A stretch of 23,509 nt of DNA, taken from positions 1 through 23,509 of IMG/VR virus record IMGVR_UViG_3300032282_003780, one strand, 5' to 3'. The position numbers were made by a program, and so were the translations under genes. Each line of letters starts with the position of its first letter. Positions within the stretch are counted from its first letter, which is position 1. This document shows positions 1 to 7,339 of the stretch, piece by piece. Origin of the DNA: a virus. The notes under the pieces were generated by a model, which saw nothing but the letters and a program-made list of their open reading frames with translations, was not told the origin of the DNA and searched no databases.

Positions 1-208
1 CAACCGTGTCATTAATAATCTTTTGTTGTTTTTCAATAACCGGACCGATGAGAGTCATATCTTCAGGTTCTTTCATCATATTCAACATTTTATTTTGAAT
101 TCTGATTGCAGTATTTCTCTGTTCTACAAGTTCATTGTAAATTTCTTGCATCAAAGAAAGCATGGATTCTTTTGATAAATTAATCTCTTTTCTTCCTGGT
201 CTTGGCAT
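1..208 (-). CDS. Small hypothetical protein, C-terminus cut by window edge
   Basis: I do not recognise this protein. An open frame starts with ATG at 208-206 and reads 69 codons without a stop to the left edge, so the C-terminus is missing. The product begins MPRPGRKEINLSK and continues as a hydrophilic, probably helical protein rich in Met, Gln, Asn and Glu (residues about 14-45 could form a coiled coil). It lies 21 bases downstream of the sigma-factor gene, on the same strand, so it is likely co-transcribed. It has no Shine-Dalgarno sequence; the upstream stretch is A/T-rich as for its neighbours. The short basic N-terminus could contact nucleic acid, but this is only a guess. It is a real gene by strand, spacing and start context; its function is unknown. 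Confidence 0.6.
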   Translation of the reverse strand, partial: MPRPGRKEINLSKESMLSLMQEIYNELVEQRNTAIRIQNKMLNMMKEPEDMTLIGPVIEKQQKIINDTV

Positions 209-229
209 ATAAGATAAATATTGCTTTTT

Positions 230-970
230 TTATTTTAACATTTCTTCTAAAAGTTCACTATAAATGAACTTAAATTTTTTCATTGACCCTCTTATTTCTT
301 TTGTTGAAAGATTTGTCATATCTCTTAGAGAAAGTAAAATAATGTTTTTATTGAATTTATTGTTTGATGATGCCAAAAAGATTGTTTCGTAGTTATCAAA
401 TAAATCATACAACGCTTGACCTAACTTTATTTCATTATCATTTAAACTTTCATTTTCTAAAAAACCATCCAGTTTTACTAAAAAATTTTTTATGATTAGA
501 GTTGTGTCAACTTCATGAACGTCGATTGAATAAGATAATTCAAAATTATTTTCTAAGTCAGAAGAAATATCTTCATAAGAAATTTTACGATTCATTTCTT
601 TTTGGTCTTTGATTATTTGACCCATCAAATAGTTCTTACAAATAGTTCCGAAGTAAGAATAAGCCTTCTTTTCTTTAGAAGGCTTAAACTTATCAATTTT
701 TGTCATCAAGAAGGAGTGAGTATCTACATGAATTTCTTCAAAATCCATATCTTTTCTATACAATTTGTATCGTCTAATAATTGACGATATCATTTTGTCT
801 AAAGGTTTTCTAAGAAATTCATTGTATATTTTGTTCTTTTCTTCAGTGGAGGTTGCGATTAAAAATTGTCTAACCGCTTGTTCCTCCCTTACATCAAAAT
901 AGTTAACTGGTTCTTTTTCACCTTTCTTTTGCAACTCATCATTTTTCTGAGATGTTGCTTGTTTACTCAT
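230..970 (-). CDS. Late-transcription sigma factor, T4 gp55-like
   Basis: Predicted phage sigma factor (246 aa) that would direct host RNA polymerase to phage late promoters. Residues about 82-134 resemble sigma-70 region 2 as found in T4 gp55: a KAYSYFGTICKNYL segment (102-115) followed by a basic/acidic helix IIKDQKEMNRKISYED (119-134). The T4 protein has a similar '[21 protein letters not shown]' pattern there. The C-terminal part (about 213-245, LRDMTNLSTKEIRGSMKKF...) looks like a helix-turn-helix reminiscent of sigma region 4. T4 gp55 is shorter (185 aa) and lacks such a domain. The N-terminal 25 residues are polar and probably disordered. The ATG overlaps the stop of the upstream glycosyltransferase by one base (TAATG), so the two are likely translationally coupled. 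Family assignment is by motif resemblance only. Confidence 0.7.
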   Translation of the reverse strand: MSKQATSQKNDELQKKGEKEPVNYFDVREEQAVRQFLIATSTEEKNKIYNEFLRKPLDKMISSIIRRYKLYRKDMDFEEIHVDTHSFLMTKIDKFKPSKEKKAYSYFGTICKNYLMGQIIKDQKEMNRKISYEDISSDLENNFELSYSIDVHEVDTTLIIKNFLVKLDGFLENESLNDNEIKLGQALYDLFDNYETIFLASSNNKFNKNIILLSLRDMTNLSTKEIRGSMKKFKFIYSELLEEMLK

Positions 971-1776
971 TAATTTTCAGTTGATACATATTTTATGTCT
1001 CTGTCTTGTGTAAAGTAACATTCTTTTTTTGCGGATTCAACCCAAAACTTAACTTCAGTCTCAGTCATAACTTCAGAACCATTTTTGTAATTCCAAAAAA
1101 TACCGCCTTCTCTCATATTCATATGTTTGTAACCAATTTTAGGAATTGTCATAATACGAACATTGTTATATGTCAAACGTAAAAATAACTCATAACCAAA
1201 TGTAAGCCTGAATGATTTTTTGAAACCCCCAAAATCATCAATAATTTGTTTTTTAATAACCATTCCAGAGGTTTGGAAGTTTTGATAATTTAACAATGTT
1301 TCGTTAGTTAATATACCAATTTCAGATGTCATATTAGCAGCGAATGTCGCCTCATTTGTAAAACCTTTAAAAGTATTTTTTTCATCTACATCAATTACAA
1401 GTGGTAAAAATGCGTCAACTTGTGAATATGAATTAATATATTTTTGTACATTTTTAAACCAAATAGTTGCGTATTCATCATCAAATTCAAAGAAAGAAAT
1501 GTATTTACCCTTAGATTTTTTAACACCAGCATTAATCTGCTCCGAATAATTAGGATTATCTTTATATTGTACTAAAACTACTTTTAAGTTTTCAAAATCA
1601 TAAGATTTTAGATGGTTAACCAAATTTTCTTCTGATGAATGAACAACTATTAATTCTTTAAAACCAATTTGTTGATTTTTTAATGATTTGATTGCCTTAT
1701 CAAAATAATCCGCAAAATCTCTTGTAACTGAGGATTTTATAGGCAAAATAACTGATAAATCTAATATTTTTTCCAT
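970..1776 (-). CDS. Family 2-like (GT-A) glycosyltransferase
   Basis: Predicted nucleotide-sugar-dependent glycosyltransferase of 268 aa with a GT-A fold. The N-terminus LDLSVILPIKSS (5-16) is the usual first strand of GT2 enzymes, followed by a helix and a second strand ELIVVHSS (41-48). The metal/nucleotide-binding acidic cluster is EFDDEY (97-102), after the typical 'N-A-G-x(n)-G-K-Y-I-S-F-F' lead-in (82-96). A later segment around 170-200 (TSGMVIKK... FGGF) fits the acceptor-binding half of GT2 proteins. There is no membrane segment. It starts by TAATG overlap with the GT-B gene upstream and overlaps the sigma gene by one base downstream, so this pair of sugar transferases is wired into the same transcript as the late sigma factor. 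Donor and acceptor are unknown. Confidence 0.8.
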   Translation of the reverse strand: MEKILDLSVILPIKSSVTRDFADYFDKAIKSLKNQQIGFKELIVVHSSEENLVNHLKSYDFENLKVVLVQYKDNPNYSEQINAGVKKSKGKYISFFEFDDEYATIWFKNVQKYINSYSQVDAFLPLVIDVDEKNTFKGFTNEATFAANMTSEIGILTNETLLNYQNFQTSGMVIKKQIIDDFGGFKKSFRLTFGYELFLRLTYNNVRIMTIPKIGYKHMNMREGGIFWNYKNGSEVMTETEVKFWVESAKKECYFTQDRDIKYVSTEN

Positions 1777-2843
1777 TATTTACTTGTTTCTGTTTCTTGA
1801 AGTTTATTTAATTGTTCTTTAAAGTTATTAAATCTTGCGTATGTATAACGCTCAAATAACGACTTGATATTTTTATTAAAATTAGCCACATCAGAAAATT
1901 GAGAGACTGTTTTTTCCATACCTTCATATAATTTGTCGGCAATGTTATCTTCTAACCAATTATGTAGAAATTCAACCATAACATCTAATACTTGGTTTCT
2001 GTTACCAACCCAAATACCATTATCTTCATTCATCCATTCCGGAACCATAGATGGTGCAAAACCAATCACAGGTACCCCACATTTCATTGATTCTAATGGG
2101 AAAGTACCAAATGAACTTGTTGGGTCAATCCAAACAGAACAAAAACATTCAGATAACGCATTTGCAAATTCTTTTTCACTTAAACCTCTCATATCCCTAA
2201 ATGTTACCCATCTGTATTGTGGATATTTAACATAGAAAGTTTTAATGAAATTTGCAGTATCTCTTTGGTCTCTTGTATGGATTGCAAAAATAGGTTTTGG
2301 TGGTAATGATTGTTTTACAAATGATTCACTAATAACCGGTTCAATTATATCGAAAGACACTCCTTTCATAATTGAATCTAAATATTTTCTTTGATTTTCA
2401 GAAGTAGTAATACATTTTGTAAATCCTAATTCAGCCCAACTTTCACCAGGTTGTAATGTTTCCATAATGTGGTCATAAGCTTGACTAAAAACAATTTTAG
2501 CACAAGGTAATTTAGAAACTTGAGGCATTACATATCCAAAAATTTCAGGGATGATTAAGAAATCTTCCGGAGAAATTTCTAAATTTTGATTTTCTAAACT
2601 TTTGTGAGGTATTTTCATATACTCTTCACCCAACCATCCTGACACACCTACGTAATCGTTTTTTTCATGAAGGATGTTTACATTATACCCTTCATTGAAC
2701 AAAACATTAGCCGTTCTGTAAATCATTGCAATTGATGCCTTAGCGTTACCTTTGGTATCCAAAACCATAAAGTAAATTCTTTGTTTTTTGTCTTTCAAAA
2801 TCTCAATTGACTTTTCTAACTTTGAAATCGTTTCGTTTGTCAT
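1776..2843 (-). CDS. GT-B glycosyltransferase, family 4-like
   Basis: Predicted GT-B glycosyltransferase of 355 aa. The C-terminal Rossmann domain carries the GT4 donor-site signature SFGTFPLESMKCGVPVIGF (244-262), where F-G-x4-E corresponds to the second part of the E-x7-E motif. The first acidic residue is not obvious, since the equivalent stretch reads WIDPTSSFG. The N-terminal domain (20-165) has alternating strands (RIYFMVLDTKG, NVNILHE, FLIIPEIFG, AKIVFSQAYDH) as expected. The enzyme would act in the cytoplasm; no hydrophobic helix is visible. It lies four bases downstream of a small unknown gene and overlaps the next glycosyltransferase by one base. It is separated from the main sugar cassette by PhoH, an HAD-like protein and the small gene. 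Substrates cannot be inferred. Confidence 0.85.
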   Translation of the reverse strand: MTNETISKLEKSIEILKDKKQRIYFMVLDTKGNAKASIAMIYRTANVLFNEGYNVNILHEKNDYVGVSGWLGEEYMKIPHKSLENQNLEISPEDFLIIPEIFGYVMPQVSKLPCAKIVFSQAYDHIMETLQPGESWAELGFTKCITTSENQRKYLDSIMKGVSFDIIEPVISESFVKQSLPPKPIFAIHTRDQRDTANFIKTFYVKYPQYRWVTFRDMRGLSEKEFANALSECFCSVWIDPTSSFGTFPLESMKCGVPVIGFAPSMVPEWMNEDNGIWVGNRNQVLDVMVEFLHNWLEDNIADKLYEGMEKTVSQFSDVANFNKNIKSLFERYTYARFNNFKEQLNKLQETETSK

Positions 2844-2847
2844 AAAA

Positions 2848-3108
2848 TTAATATTTGTTTATTATTTTTTTATTTAATAATGTATTGAAGGCTAATTTGA
2901 AAGGAATTGTAAGTTCATTACTTTTTTCCCCTAAAGTTTCATCAACAATATCATTTTCCGTTAGTAGTACTTCCATCATAACTTTAATCATATCGTACTT
3001 TACAACACTGATGTGATTTTCAGAGTCTCCGGAAGGTTGAGGTATATTAACATATTGTTCCAACCTATCTAAGTCTACATAATAATGTTCATTTAAGATT
3101 TTTAGCAT
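2848..3108 (-). CDS. Small hypothetical protein (86 aa)
   Basis: Not recognised. An 86-residue, slightly acidic soluble protein with no signal peptide or membrane helix. Visible features are a Tyr/Leu-rich start (EHYYVDLDRLEQYVN, 7-21), a helical Met/Val-rich centre (VVKYDMIKVMMEVLL, 35-49) and an amphipathic C-terminus ending KKIINKY. Its ATG overlaps the stop codon of the HAD-like gene by one base (TAATG) and it ends four bases before the GT-B gene, which supports it as a genuine coupled gene rather than a chance frame. Position between PhoH/HAD and the sigma-factor end suggests a phage-core accessory protein, but nothing in the sequence gives a role. Confidence 0.6.
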   Translation of the reverse strand: MLKILNEHYYVDLDRLEQYVNIPQPSGDSENHISVVKYDMIKVMMEVLLTENDIVDETLGEKSNELTIPFKLAFNTLLNKKIINKY

Positions 3109-3773
3109 TATAAAAGTTGTTTAAGTTTATCTTCAAATTCAGATAATGACTTGATGGAATACTCCGATTCAATCGTTGAGTTATAAACAGATTCAAACTT
3201 TATAACTTTTGTCTTATCGTATTTTTTTAATAATAAGTTAGGATTTGCAGTAAGTAAAATGTCTAAGTCATTTATAATATTGTTTTCTGTGATAGTGTTG
3301 AAAAATTTAATTTGTTCTAACAAACAACCAAATTTGGACAAAAAAAACAAAGTTGCTGGTTTAGATTTACCCATCTCATCACTAACAATAATTAACTCAT
3401 GATTATCCCTTAAATTAGTATAAATTTCATTGAGAAAATTAAAAGTTGAGTACTCAGAAGAACCTGCATGACCAAAAACGGCCATTGCAAATTCTTCATA
3501 CATAAAATTATAATATTCTTCTTTATCTTTGAATGAATAGTGACTAATCAAGTTCAAAGACGTTATTTCAGACAATTTTTCATATTTAAAGTCGGACTTC
3601 TTTATTTCGTCAATGACTTCAAAAGATTCTTCATTAAACGTATCCCCACTTAATTCAAGAGTCATAAGGTTATCCATTTCCTCATTCTTCTCAATTAAAA
3701 ATTTTTCATAAGTTTGTTCAAACTTACCAATAGTGTCTCTCAAAACACCATTAATATCAATACCTATTTTCAT
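3108..3773 (-). CDS. HAD-fold protein, probably catalytically altered
   Basis: A 221-aa protein with a haloacid-dehalogenase-type N-terminus, GIDINGVLRDT (4-14), resembling 5'(3')-deoxyribonucleotidases and related phage HAD proteins. The nucleophile position is D6, but the +2 residue, Asp in phosphatases of the family, is Asn (N8). Motif II fits LIIVSDE (127-133; S131) and a following Lys (K136 or K138) can serve as motif III. The motif IV region reads DILLTANPNLL (171-181) and lacks the usual Asp pair seen in 'IDD-x-P' versions. A helical cap insertion occupies about 15-110. The fold is reasonably clear, but activity is doubtful: it may be a binding or regulatory relative of nucleotidases. 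It overlaps PhoH by ATGA and the small 86-aa gene by TAATG. Confidence 0.6.
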   Translation of the reverse strand: MKIGIDINGVLRDTIGKFEQTYEKFLIEKNEEMDNLMTLELSGDTFNEESFEVIDEIKKSDFKYEKLSEITSLNLISHYSFKDKEEYYNFMYEEFAMAVFGHAGSSEYSTFNFLNEIYTNLRDNHELIIVSDEMGKSKPATLFFLSKFGCLLEQIKFFNTITENNIINDLDILLTANPNLLLKKYDKTKVIKFESVYNSTIESEYSIKSLSEFEDKLKQLL

Positions 3774-4513
3774 TCTTCGTATTTTCTTAACAGCTTGGTA
3801 ATTAATGGATTTCTAACAATATCACCATCACCAAATTCAAAAGTACCGACATTATCGTTTTTCATACCTTTAAAACGCTTTAACGCATCGTATAGACCGG
3901 AATGTGTTTTATCTTTATATCTGTCAGTTTGCTCCAAATCACCTGAAATAAAGAACTTACTATTAAATCCAATACGGGTTAATAATAGTTTCATTTGGTT
4001 TGGAGTTGAGTTCTGAGCTTCCTCAAAAATAAGGATTGAATTATCAATATTCATACCTCTCATATATGCAAGAGCAAACACCTCAATAATATCAAACGCT
4101 TTAAGTTGTTCACGTGCCTCTTTACCAATAATTTTGTTTAATAAGTAATAAGTCGGGAAAATATAAGGGTCTAATTTTTCTTCAACATTTCCTGGTAAAG
4201 AACCTAATTTTTCTTCAGCCTCAACAGCGGGACGAACAATAATAATCTTTTCATAACTATTGTTTTCGTCTAATAATAAATCGACGGCAGCTTTCATTGC
4301 AACGTAACTCTTACCAACACCGGCAGGACCAGAACAAATGGTAATCTCGTTTGTTGTTAATTCGTTGTAGTAATGTTTCTGACTTTCACTTAAAAACTTA
4401 TTTTTTGGTTTTTTTGTGATGATACTATTAATTAATTCTTTTTTACTACCAAATGTTCTAACAGGTTCTTTAGGTTCCTGTTTAGGTGTTGTTTTTCTTT
4501 TTGATGTTGGCAT
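3770..4513 (-). CDS. phoH: PhoH-like ATPase
   Basis: PhoH-family P-loop ATPase, 247 aa from the ATG at 4513. Walker A is GPAGVGKS (62-69). The PhoH signature RPAVEAEEKLGSLPG lies at 94-108, Walker B plus sensor-like residues at ILIFEEAQN (160-168), and SGDLEQTD follows near 190-197. PhoH domains are often fused to or associated with RNA-binding or nuclease domains and are common in large lytic phages; their exact role there is unsettled. The first about 35 residues are Lys/Pro-rich and likely disordered. Start choice: an in-frame ATG at 4522 would add Met-Val-Asn and overlap the epimerase gene by 8 bases, whereas the ATG at 4513 follows the upstream TAA by one base. I prefer the latter, weakly. 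It ends by ATGA overlap with the HAD-like gene. Confidence 0.95.
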   Translation of the reverse strand: MPTSKRKTTPKQEPKEPVRTFGSKKELINSIITKKPKNKFLSESQKHYYNELTTNEITICSGPAGVGKSYVAMKAAVDLLLDENNSYEKIIIVRPAVEAEEKLGSLPGNVEEKLDPYIFPTYYLLNKIIGKEAREQLKAFDIIEVFALAYMRGMNIDNSILIFEEAQNSTPNQMKLLLTRIGFNSKFFISGDLEQTDRYKDKTHSGLYDALKRFKGMKNDNVGTFEFGDGDIVRNPLITKLLRKYEE

Positions 4514-4514
4514 A

Positions 4515-5405
4515 TTAACCATTTTTTAGTTTATTAGTTAACCAATCCCCAACTGAAATTGAAGGAGACCAACCTAACTTGTTTTTTAATTTTGAACAAT
4601 CACTTAAAGTTTCGTTAGGTTCTATTCTTTTACCAATATAAGTTATTTCAGAGTTAAAGTAATTAGCAATATCATTTACCGACATATTTTCACCAAAACC
4701 AACATTAAAAATGTCAAAATTTCCAGTATCGTTTAAACAGGATAAATAATTGGCAATAACAACATCTTTTACGTTAATAAAGTCTCTTCTTTGATTACCA
4801 TCATTTGTTATTGTTAAAGGTTTGGATTGTCTGTATTGTTCCATAAAAATAGATATAACTGATTTATAAGCACCCTCAGAAGTCATCCTTTCTCCAAAAA
4901 CATTAAAATATCTTAAACAAACCGCTTTTAAACCATACAATTCGGTAAACATTTTTATGTATTGTTCTGAACATAGCTTTTGCAAAGCGTAAGGAGATAA
5001 AGGATTTGGTTCAAACGATTCTTTAACCGGAAATTCTGTTGGGTTCCCATAAATTGCAGACGTTGATGAAAAAACTATTTTTTTTATGTTTGGGAATTTT
5101 CTTATTGAATTAAGTAATTTTATTGTCGCAACCAAGTTATGTTCAGAAGTAAACAAAGGTTGGTCAATTGATTGTTGAACATTTGGTACTGCCGCCATAT
5201 GTATAACATAATCAATATCAATTAATATACTGTCTATTTTTTGTTGATATAAATCTAAATTATAAAATTTGGCTTTTGGATTTAAATTTTCAATTTTACC
5301 TGTTGTTATATTATCAACTATTACAACGTTATGTCCGTGATTAATTAAAAAATCAACCATATTGGAACCTATAAACCCGGCACCTCCGGTTACTAAAAAT
5401 TTCAT
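4515..5405 (-). CDS. NAD-dependent sugar epimerase, GalE/WbpP-like
   Basis: Extended short-chain dehydrogenase/reductase of 296 aa, most like UDP-hexose 4-epimerases. Cofactor loop GGAGFIG (7-13); D31 in VIVDN would bind the adenosine ribose of NAD. The catalytic set is SSTSAIYG (113-120) and YALQK (Y139, K143). NVFGER (168-173) and the RRDFINVKDVV stretch later on are typical substrate-side motifs of GalE-type enzymes. It is at the short end of the family (about 300-340 aa usual). It would interconvert a UDP-hexose or UDP-HexNAc at C4, but other nucleotide-sugar epimerases/dehydratases share these motifs, so the substrate is open. Its ATG overlaps the stop of the GDP-fucose synthase gene (ATGA). 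It is the last sugar gene before PhoH. Confidence 0.85.
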   Translation of the reverse strand: MKFLVTGGAGFIGSNMVDFLINHGHNVVIVDNITTGKIENLNPKAKFYNLDLYQQKIDSILIDIDYVIHMAAVPNVQQSIDQPLFTSEHNLVATIKLLNSIRKFPNIKKIVFSSTSAIYGNPTEFPVKESFEPNPLSPYALQKLCSEQYIKMFTELYGLKAVCLRYFNVFGERMTSEGAYKSVISIFMEQYRQSKPLTITNDGNQRRDFINVKDVVIANYLSCLNDTGNFDIFNVGFGENMSVNDIANYFNSEITYIGKRIEPNETLSDCSKLKNKLGWSPSISVGDWLTNKLKNG

Positions 5406-6307
5406 TTTCTTAATGTTTTATAATTTTTTATGAAGTGTTCTATAGTTTCTTCTAAACCATCTTTCAAAGGAGTAAAATTATAGTCTCCAATAATAGATTT
5501 CAAATATTCATTACTTGAAGGTTTTCTAAATTGACCTTCTGGTTTAGTTCTATCGAAGACAATGTTTTTTTTAAATTTAAAAATATCGCATATGGTTGTT
5601 ATTAATTCCTCAATAGAGACTTCTTGATTAGTTGCGGAAATAATAATTGGTTTAGTGTCTTCATATTTATCAATTAAAATGTTTGTAATATCTGCAACAT
5701 CTTTCGAATAAATAAACTCCCTCATAGGTTTACCGGAACCCCAAACTTCGACATCTTCGTTTTTTAACATAGATAAATAAACTTTATGTATTAAAGCCGG
5801 TACAACATGCCCCTTTTCTAAATTGTAGTTGTCATTAAACCCATAAACATTTGCGGGAATTACTGAAAAGTATTTAGTACCATATTGTTGGTTATATGCT
5901 TGTATTTGCACATCGGCCATTCTTTTTGCGTGTGCGTATGCGTAATTTGTTTCATGTGGGGGACCTAAATGAATTTTATCCTCCGTTAATGGTAAGTCAA
6001 CTTTATCCGGAAAAACACACGTTGATGTAAAACAAACAAATTTTTTAACGTTGAATTCTTTTGCATAATGAATTGTTGATGTGTTCATTTTAATATTGTC
6101 GTAAAAAAAATCTGCTAGAGCGTCCATATTAGCCTTTACACCACCAACTTTTGCCGCAGTATGAACTACAACATCCGGTTTAATTTCTTGATACATTTTT
6201 ATAACATCATCCTCTTTCAATAAATTATATTGAGAACTGTTAATTTTTATTCCATCTCTGAATTCAGAACCAATTAGTCCTGAACCACCTGTTATTAATT
6301 TTATCAT
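5402..6307 (-). CDS. fcl: GDP-L-fucose synthase (GDP-4-keto-6-deoxy-D-mannose 3,5-epimerase-4-reductase)
   Basis: Bifunctional NADP-dependent epimerase-reductase (301 aa) that turns GDP-4-keto-6-deoxy-D-mannose into GDP-L-fucose. Family landmarks are all present: cofactor loop GGSGLIG (7-13), AAKVGGVKAN (51-60), the active-site STC (95-97) in a 'TSTCVFP' strand, Y124-x3-K128, and NVYGFNDNYNLEKGHVVPALIHK (153-175) with H167. These correspond to Ser/Cys/Tyr/Lys/His residues described for the E. coli WcaG/Fcl enzyme. Length is close to the usual 310-320 aa. The gene starts one base after the GDP-mannose 4,6-dehydratase gene and overlaps the epimerase gene by four bases, giving a dehydratase-synthase pair in biosynthetic order. 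The product would feed the two GT11 fucosyltransferases encoded in the window. Confidence 0.93.
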   Translation of the reverse strand: MIKLITGGSGLIGSEFRDGIKINSSQYNLLKEDDVIKMYQEIKPDVVVHTAAKVGGVKANMDALADFFYDNIKMNTSTIHYAKEFNVKKFVCFTSTCVFPDKVDLPLTEDKIHLGPPHETNYAYAHAKRMADVQIQAYNQQYGTKYFSVIPANVYGFNDNYNLEKGHVVPALIHKVYLSMLKNEDVEVWGSGKPMREFIYSKDVADITNILIDKYEDTKPIIISATNQEVSIEELITTICDIFKFKKNIVFDRTKPEGQFRKPSSNEYLKSIIGDYNFTPLKDGLEETIEHFIKNYKTLRK

Positions 6308-6308
6308 A

Positions 6309-7322
6309 TTATCGTCTTAAATATTTTCTTCCTGATTTAACTTTATTTCTCCAGTAATTTAATAAGTCATCCATAGTTCGCTCAAAACTATACTCAGGTT
6401 CCCATCCTGTATGTTTCTTAAATTTGTTTGTATCCGGTATTTGTAATACAACATCAACAGGTCTTAATCTTTCAGGGTCAACAACAATTTCGATACTTTT
6501 TACCGTGGATTTACTAATTAAGTAATTTAACATTTCTTTTACGGAACAAGTGTATTGACCTCCTATGTTATAATATTCACCTGAAATAGGATTTATTGTT
6601 ACCAACATATAGTAAGCTTTAACGGCATCTCTAACGTCAGCATACGTCCTTAAAGACTCTATGTTACCAACATATATTTTGGGCTCCTGTAATCCTGACT
6701 CAATCATGGCAATTTGTTTTGCAAATGTAGATTCTGAAAAAACATCACCTCTTCTTGGTCCTGTATGGGTAAACATTCTTGTTGTCATAATAGTCATATT
6801 GTAAGCTTCCGCATAGTATCTACCAATTAAATCTGTTCCTACTTTTGAAATTGCATATGGTGACGCCGGATAAAAAATACAATCTTCACTAATTGGTATT
6901 TTATCTTCAGTTACTTTCCCAAAAACTTCACTTGAAGCACAAACATGAATTGTTGCATTTTTATATTCAGAGCGACGTAATGACTCTAATAAATTTGTTG
7001 TTCCAATTATGTTTGTTTGTAAGGTTTCAATAGGGGCGTCAAAACTTGTTTGAGGATAAGATTGTGCCGCCAAATGAAAAACATAATCCGGTTTAGATTT
7101 TTCAACACAGGCAATCAAAGAAGATAAATCATTTAAATCCCCATAAATAAGGTGTACTCTATTTTTATCATTTATTCTTTGTGTTAGATGTTCTAAATTT
7201 TCAAAATTATCATTCCATCTACAAAAACCATATATTTCCCAATCAGTATTTTGTAATAGGAAATCAACTAAGTGAGAACCTACCATTCCAGTAATTCCTG
7301 TTATTAATGCTCTTTTTTTCAT
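6309..7322 (-). CDS. gmd: GDP-mannose 4,6-dehydratase
   Basis: Extended SDR of 337 aa predicted to convert GDP-D-mannose to GDP-4-keto-6-deoxy-D-mannose in the cytoplasm. Seen: cofactor loop GITGMVG (9-15); R35 and neighbours in GFCRWNDNFENLEHL, the place where GMD enzymes bind NADP phosphate; GDLND (61-65); HLAAQSYPQTSF (83-94); SSEVFG (130-135), with E132 as the dehydratase glutamate; Y156-x3-K160; and THTGPRRGDVF (185-195). PERLRPVDV near the C-terminus is typical of the GMD/Rmd group. The related reductase Rmd shares several of these motifs but usually has Gly-Asp rather than Ser-Glu at the active site, so GMD is favoured. It lies one base upstream of GDP-fucose synthase, which supports the assignment, and 17 bases downstream of the GT17 gene. 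Confidence 0.9.
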   Translation of the reverse strand: MKKRALITGITGMVGSHLVDFLLQNTDWEIYGFCRWNDNFENLEHLTQRINDKNRVHLIYGDLNDLSSLIACVEKSKPDYVFHLAAQSYPQTSFDAPIETLQTNIIGTTNLLESLRRSEYKNATIHVCASSEVFGKVTEDKIPISEDCIFYPASPYAISKVGTDLIGRYYAEAYNMTIMTTRMFTHTGPRRGDVFSESTFAKQIAMIESGLQEPKIYVGNIESLRTYADVRDAVKAYYMLVTINPISGEYYNIGGQYTCSVKEMLNYLISKSTVKSIEIVVDPERLRPVDVVLQIPDTNKFKKHTGWEPEYSFERTMDDLLNYWRNKVKSGRKYLRR

Positions 7323-7339
7323 TTTTTAGTTAATTTTTA

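Noticed and set aside
602-784. Plus-strand open frames here and at 1933-2235, 3714-4016, 8437-8785, 12896-13087, 13128-13328, 15767-16063, 20220-20426 and 20940-21248
   Set aside because: Each lies antisense to a well-supported minus-strand gene and has no recognisable motif and no room for its own regulation. They are shadows of those genes.
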